Assembly (NCBI RefSeq): GCF_048128805.1
Contig: NC_136002.1
Coordinates: 25,750,602-25,814,601 of the forward strand
Direction of reading: 5' to 3'
Length of the DNA: 64,000 bases
Origin: Centroberyx gerrardi
Taxonomy: Eukaryota > Chordata > Actinopteri > Beryciformes > Berycidae
The stretch's first letter is position 1. The number at the start of each line of letters is the position of its first letter. This document shows, in pieces, positions 60,301 through 64,000 of this stretch. The notes under the pieces were generated by a model. It did no database searches. It was given only the letters and a program-made list of their open reading frames with translations, and was not told the DNA's origin. The position numbers and the translations under genes are program-made.

Positions 60301-63300
60301 AAGCCAGGCAAAAGATCCGACATTGATGAGTCCAGATTTCTCTCGATGGAGCGCTTGCTCGCTGCTGTTTAGGAGCCAGTTCTGTTTTTTACTCTTAAGC
60401 TTCGATTTGTCACTTCCTGTGCACAGAGAAGATTTCTGGCCTGTGACCGTACCAGACACCAGAATTCCATTTTGGCAAATGGGATGCAGCATCTCAATTA
60501 GGCGGGATGGGGCGCTCTTCTCTGTTATTCCTTGATTTAGATTGATAAAATGAGTGGCTGTTCACATAAAAATCTTGCCCAGTGACAAGTGCGTTTTCAT
60601 TGGATGTCCAGAGGACAACACAAATATGTCGTATTTATTGTCCAAATACAAAATTTATGACAGCTTTTGTAGGAAAAGATAGAAAATGTGAATTCGGAAT
60701 TGATGGAGAGCCTCCTCTTATTGTGTCCACCTTGCCCCTCTTTCTGGTCGTGTGCTTCCCTTCTGATTGTATGTGTGCTCTGTGGGACTGTACAGAATCT
60801 GTTTCCTCCCAAACATTCTGCCTAAGGCGCTCTGATTAACTGCTTTGGTACAGTAAAGCTGCCGTAGAATTTAGATAATGCGTTGACATGAAAATAAGCA
60901 TTGTTGTGCATGTGAACATTGCATGAAGGCCTTTGGTATTGTAACACATCAGCTATCAGTCTTTTTAAGCTGTACTGACATTGATTTCCATAACATCACT
61001 CTGATAAGTTTTGTGGCAGCCATCTTGCATGTACCAGCCAAATGAAGATCCAAAAATCTTGATTTAAAAGGGAATGCCCTTTTTATATAATTTTAATTCT
61101 GTGGATCCCAAGACATGGTGTTTGAAATTGAAGTTCCATTTCATAGGCTAGTGACACTTACTACAGCCATCAATTTTTCACAATGATGAACAATAAATGG
61201 AGGGCAATGTTTGTGGTCATCATTTATGTTTTTTTTTTCTGTCATCAATGAAAAATCACTATTTTCAGAGAATTCCTCTCTAATATGGTAACATATGACA
61301 AAAGTTTGAATAGGCAACACATTAAAATAAAGCTCAAAACCAATTGATATTCTAGATATGGACATTGAAAGATGACGTATCTGTCATGGTCAATTTTATA
61401 TAAATTGTGCTCTATGGCCTCAGACTATATTTTTGCCCATATTTTGTCCATACTTCTGTCATCTTAATGTCACCATCATACATGGAAGTCTCATCTCTGT
61501 GACATGTTGGTGTCATCAGACACATGCACACGTTTAAAAGCAGCAGGCGGCTTTATGTTTGTTCCGTACTCCAAAATACATATGTGAAATCTTCTCATGA
61601 TCCAATATGCTTACAATAAGCAGAGCTGGCTATCTAATGTTGGGTCATTTTTATAAGCAGTCTATAACATAAGATCATCGATGTTAACAGTATCTGTCCC
61701 ATCACTTATCATTCATAACAGAGCTTTTTAGAAGAATAAACTTTTCAAGATACTTGGTGATGATCATCTGTGCCTTTAGGGATGTTGTTTCTCTACCACT
61801 GTGTTTGCTGAATACATGCAGCAAACTTGGACTTATGTGGTGAAATATTGTAATTTTTTGCATGTTTAGTTGGACAAAATAGCCCAAAATTGCCCCATTT
61901 CAGATTTCAGATCTAATTCTTGGAGGGCTCTTTCCCATCTAAAGACCATCTAAAAGCATAATTTTCAGCATATCATATTAAGGGCAGAGGTTAAGTGCAG
62001 TGGTTTGAGCTTCTTCATTTTAGTACATATTTGCAGATGTACCCAAATCAGAGATCTATGTAGGCTATAATGACGGTATTGGTTTTACCTAGCCAATATT
62101 GATCTTAGTTTGTGTGTCATGTGCAAGAATAACAAAGAATGAAGAAAAACAAAGAATTTAGAGAAGAAATGCATGGAGGACCCCAAGCGTTCACTTTGCC
62201 AAAATATTCGGTTGCTAGAAATGTTTGGATTTTAGCAGCTCTGTGTCTAACTAACATTAGGTTAATCAAGGACTTGAGGGCAAGTATGTTCCTTCTTTCT
62301 GTCTGCGTTGAAAATGATAGAAATCACAGAATTCTCCAACATCTGTCAAGAGGAACCGATTTCACAGAACTCGGGAACTAAAGTGTTCTTATCATAATTT
62401 CTTCCTCATTCAAGAAGATTGCTTTGGAATAGTCAATCTCCCTGGATTTTCTCTCTTGGGTCAGTTTTGCTTTTTCTTGCAATGCATTTCTTTCCCACTT
62501 ATTACCTAAACACAGACTACGGTATAGACATGCACATTGAACCTGTGCTGGTGTCTACATAACATGGATGCTTTTGCTCCAGCCATAAGCAGGACTGGGA
62601 AATAATGACATTTCTAGACAGAAAATCAAAGTAGTCTGATAAAAACATCGCTGTTGTTGTCATGTGAAAACCTTGTAATTCCAATTTTGGTGATTTTCAC
62701 ATTTTAACTTCAATTTAAGGATTACATGTTGCTCTGTTGGTTGAGAATATTCTACGACCCTCGGGCTTTTGAAATCCTTTGGATAAACTAAAAAATGCAT
62801 CAACCTTTGTGATCAAGCTTTTTTCTGAGTTCCTGAAATGTTGACATTTTAGAGATACTAGGTTTGGTGATTTTCACATTTTAACTTCAATTTAAGGATT
62901 ACATGTTGCTCTGTTGGTTGAGAATATTCTACGACCCTCGGGCTTTTGAAATCCTTTGGATAAACTAAAAAATGCATCAACCTTTGTGATCAAGCTTTTT
63001 TCTGAGTTCCTGAAATGTTGACATTTTGGAGATACTAGGTTTTCACCCGAGAGCAACAGCATTTGTCTTGTCCAGTATAAGCATTTTATGTTGTAATGAA
63101 ACAATGAACATCACGGTTTAACAAAAGTTTAGTTGTAGTCTTGCAGATTACTATGTCGTTGGACTTTAGCTTCAAATCAGGGATGTCATCACACTTGTGA
63201 TGTCCATTTTTAGGTCGAACATGCACAACTGCACAAGTGAGTCTGGCATGGCAGACGGGTATCAAGGCCCATTTGTATGGGCTCAGCATTGCATTAGAAG

Positions 63301-64000
63301 GTCAAGGAATTTAAAATTACCCCCTACATGCTGTTTTCTAGAGGTACCTTCCTATGTTATGATGTGCCCTTTATGTAGGAAGTTACAAATTACACATGGT
63401 CTTGTCTTCCATTTAAATGGCACTTGTAAATTCAGTATACTGAATGCAATGCCATAAGCTAAGCTTCACTTTTTTCATTAAATCGTTCAGACAATCTAGC
63501 AAGGTAAAAAAAATAATTAAATGCGAATATGTGTGAGTAGAGTACCAACCAACAGTCAAAACAAGCTTTCCTATACAACACTAGTTATGTGTCTGAAACC
63601 TCAGTTGCTGTGGATATGCAAAGAACTATTGTAGTTGATCAGGGAACATCTGTATTTGCCAACACAAGTAATTCGCTGTGCACTTTTAATTAATATATAT
63701 TCACACAATAGCATGTGAAACCACTAACAATGGCAGCAATCAGTAAAAATAACTGGATGTTCTTAGATAGTTCTGTGCATATAGGACATCTCTCCTTCAG
63801 TGGGAAACAGTCTCTCTGTCAGGAGAAAACCTCTCATCTCCGACTTTGCAGGAACTAAGAAAAACAGCCTTGTTTTTAGCTTAATGACAATGCATTTTTG
63901 AGTTTATGGAGTGGGGTTTTCAACCCATATATGACCATTTAATCCTTCAATTGAATTGAAAACCTGAAAATCATTAAATTGGAGTTATGAGGTTTCCACA
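48361..64000 (+). CDS. scaf4: SCAF4, SR-related CTD-associated factor 4 (5' part; continues past the window)
   Basis: SCAF4 binds the phosphorylated RNA polymerase II CTD and prevents premature 3'-end formation. Exons: 48361-48390, 49398-49481, 50593-50637, 50765-50926, 51017-51134, 51450-51586, 51732-51878, 51998-52071, 52849-52945, 53294-53377, 53862-53947, 54209-54396, 55558-55658, 55770-55883, 55999-56155, 56277-56371. Phases join without a stop (573 codons). Residues 1 to about 135 are a CTD-interacting domain: MDAVNAFNME, KPPISRAKMMSVTKSAIKAI, VDSIVRQSRHQFGVDKDVFG, KIVRVLNLWQKNGVFEMDII. The MDAVNAFN start favours SCAF4 over its paralogue SCAF8. The motif LLDRFDYDDEPE sits in the linker. 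Exons 11-12 are RS-rich (RRSRSRSGSR, SRSRSQDRNERQKDRERRQK). An RRM spans about residues 418-495 (STTLWVGQLDKRTQQSDVMS, PPRGCAYIVMVHRQDAYTAL), followed by FWDVERGVTYIPW. The proline-rich C-terminal half is not visible after 56371, so the gene is partial here. Confidence 0.93.
52277..52298. repeat. (AT)n microsatellite
   Basis: Eleven AT units in scaf4 intron 8. Similar short AT and GT runs occur at about 995-1012 and 399-430. Confidence 0.9.
52655..52748. mobile_element. Fragment of a hAT-like MITE end (scaf4 intron 8)
   Basis: ATCGGCCTCAGAAAACCTG followed by TTCGGTGCATCCATAC resembles the right end of a common fish MITE whose terminus reads GGATGCACCGA. Only one end is visible. The rest of the intron up to 52100 is a mix of unplaced sequence and an AT microsatellite. 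Confidence 0.35.
58253..58998. mobile_element. hAT-type MITE in the last scaf4 intron
   Basis: Left end CAGGGTTCTCCCCAGC (58253) and right end GGGAGAACCCTG (to 58998) form inverted repeats of about 12 bp with the hAT-like CAGGG start. Flanking 8-mers CATAATTT and CATTTAGA agree only partly, so the target duplication is decayed or the boundary is slightly off. There is no transposase frame. Confidence 0.6.
62687..63039. repeat. Two-copy tandem duplication of about 177 bp (last scaf4 intron)
   Basis: Two nearly identical copies start TTTGGTGATTTTCACATTTT and end GAGATACTAGG, with one clear difference (TTTTAGAG against TTTTGGAG). Recent duplication, no ORF. Confidence 0.9.

Larger units (their letters stand above)
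56372..64000. other. Long scaf4 intron (open at the right edge)
   Basis: After the donor at 56372 (GTAATA) I find no further scaf4 exon. The stretch carries the hAT MITE, the 177-bp duplication and a GC-richer patch at 59.88-60.54 kb. A 38-codon open segment at 57901-58015 ends at a CAAG|GTAAGA donor-like site but matches nothing known to me. Confidence 0.5.

Noticed and set aside
59931..60326. 131-codon open frame in the scaf4 intron
   Set aside because: Unlike SCAF4 and without splice sites in phase; kept only as a compositional oddity.
1..64000. CRISPR arrays, operons or prokaryotic elements
   Set aside because: No regularly spaced repeats of that type; gene structure is vertebrate throughout.

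Overview
This window is vertebrate genomic DNA and reads as a teleost fish, probably a percomorph. The support is multi-exon genes with GT-AG introns, orthologues of human 21q22.11 genes in conserved order, and typical fish repeats: tRNA-derived SINEs, hAT and piggyBac-type MITEs, short microsatellites and foldback elements. There is no bacterial or viral gene content.

Layout. Positions 1 to about 20.5 kb are gene-poor. They hold two related tRNA-SINEs, a decayed LINE reverse-transcriptase fragment, a piggyBac-type MITE with intact TTAA ends, a broken retrotransposon gag remnant, and minus-strand open segments, one of which is split by a short insertion with a 15-bp target duplication. A TISU-like 'AAGATGGCGGAC' start at about 20.57 kb on the minus strand may be the first exon of an unidentified gene divergent from urb1.

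22.69-40.05 kb (+) is a complete urb1 gene. I resolved it as 39 coding exons encoding 2261 residues, close to the length I recall for human URB1. Its introns carry a 791-bp hAT copy with a perfect 8-bp target duplication, a long foldback, SINE and LINE tails and local tandem duplications, one of which duplicates a 3' splice site. mrap (minus, 40.89-41.39 kb) is convergent with urb1 and has three coding exons. A perfect 18-bp hairpin lies between the two 3' ends.

42.39-47.20 kb holds two convergent genes of PIF/Harbinger descent: a DDE nuclease (HARBI1-like, +, two exons, catalytic triad intact) and a Myb/SANT-like plus coiled-coil protein (minus, three exons). These are the two proteins an autonomous Harbinger element encodes. 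Both frames are open, both are spliced, and I see no terminal inverted repeats, so a co-domesticated nuclease and DNA-binding partner is the most interesting hypothesis here. It parallels the known HARBI1/NAIF1 pair.

48.36 kb to the right edge (+) is the 5' part of scaf4: a CTD-interacting domain, a linker, an RS-rich region and an RRM, in 16 resolved exons (573 codons). The last intron I can place runs beyond 64 kb, so the C-terminal half lies outside the window or was not recognised. That intron carries another hAT MITE and a 177-bp tandem duplication.

urb1 (60S ribosome biogenesis), mrap (ACTH receptor trafficking) and scaf4 (Pol II termination control) are functionally unrelated. They are linked only by synteny.
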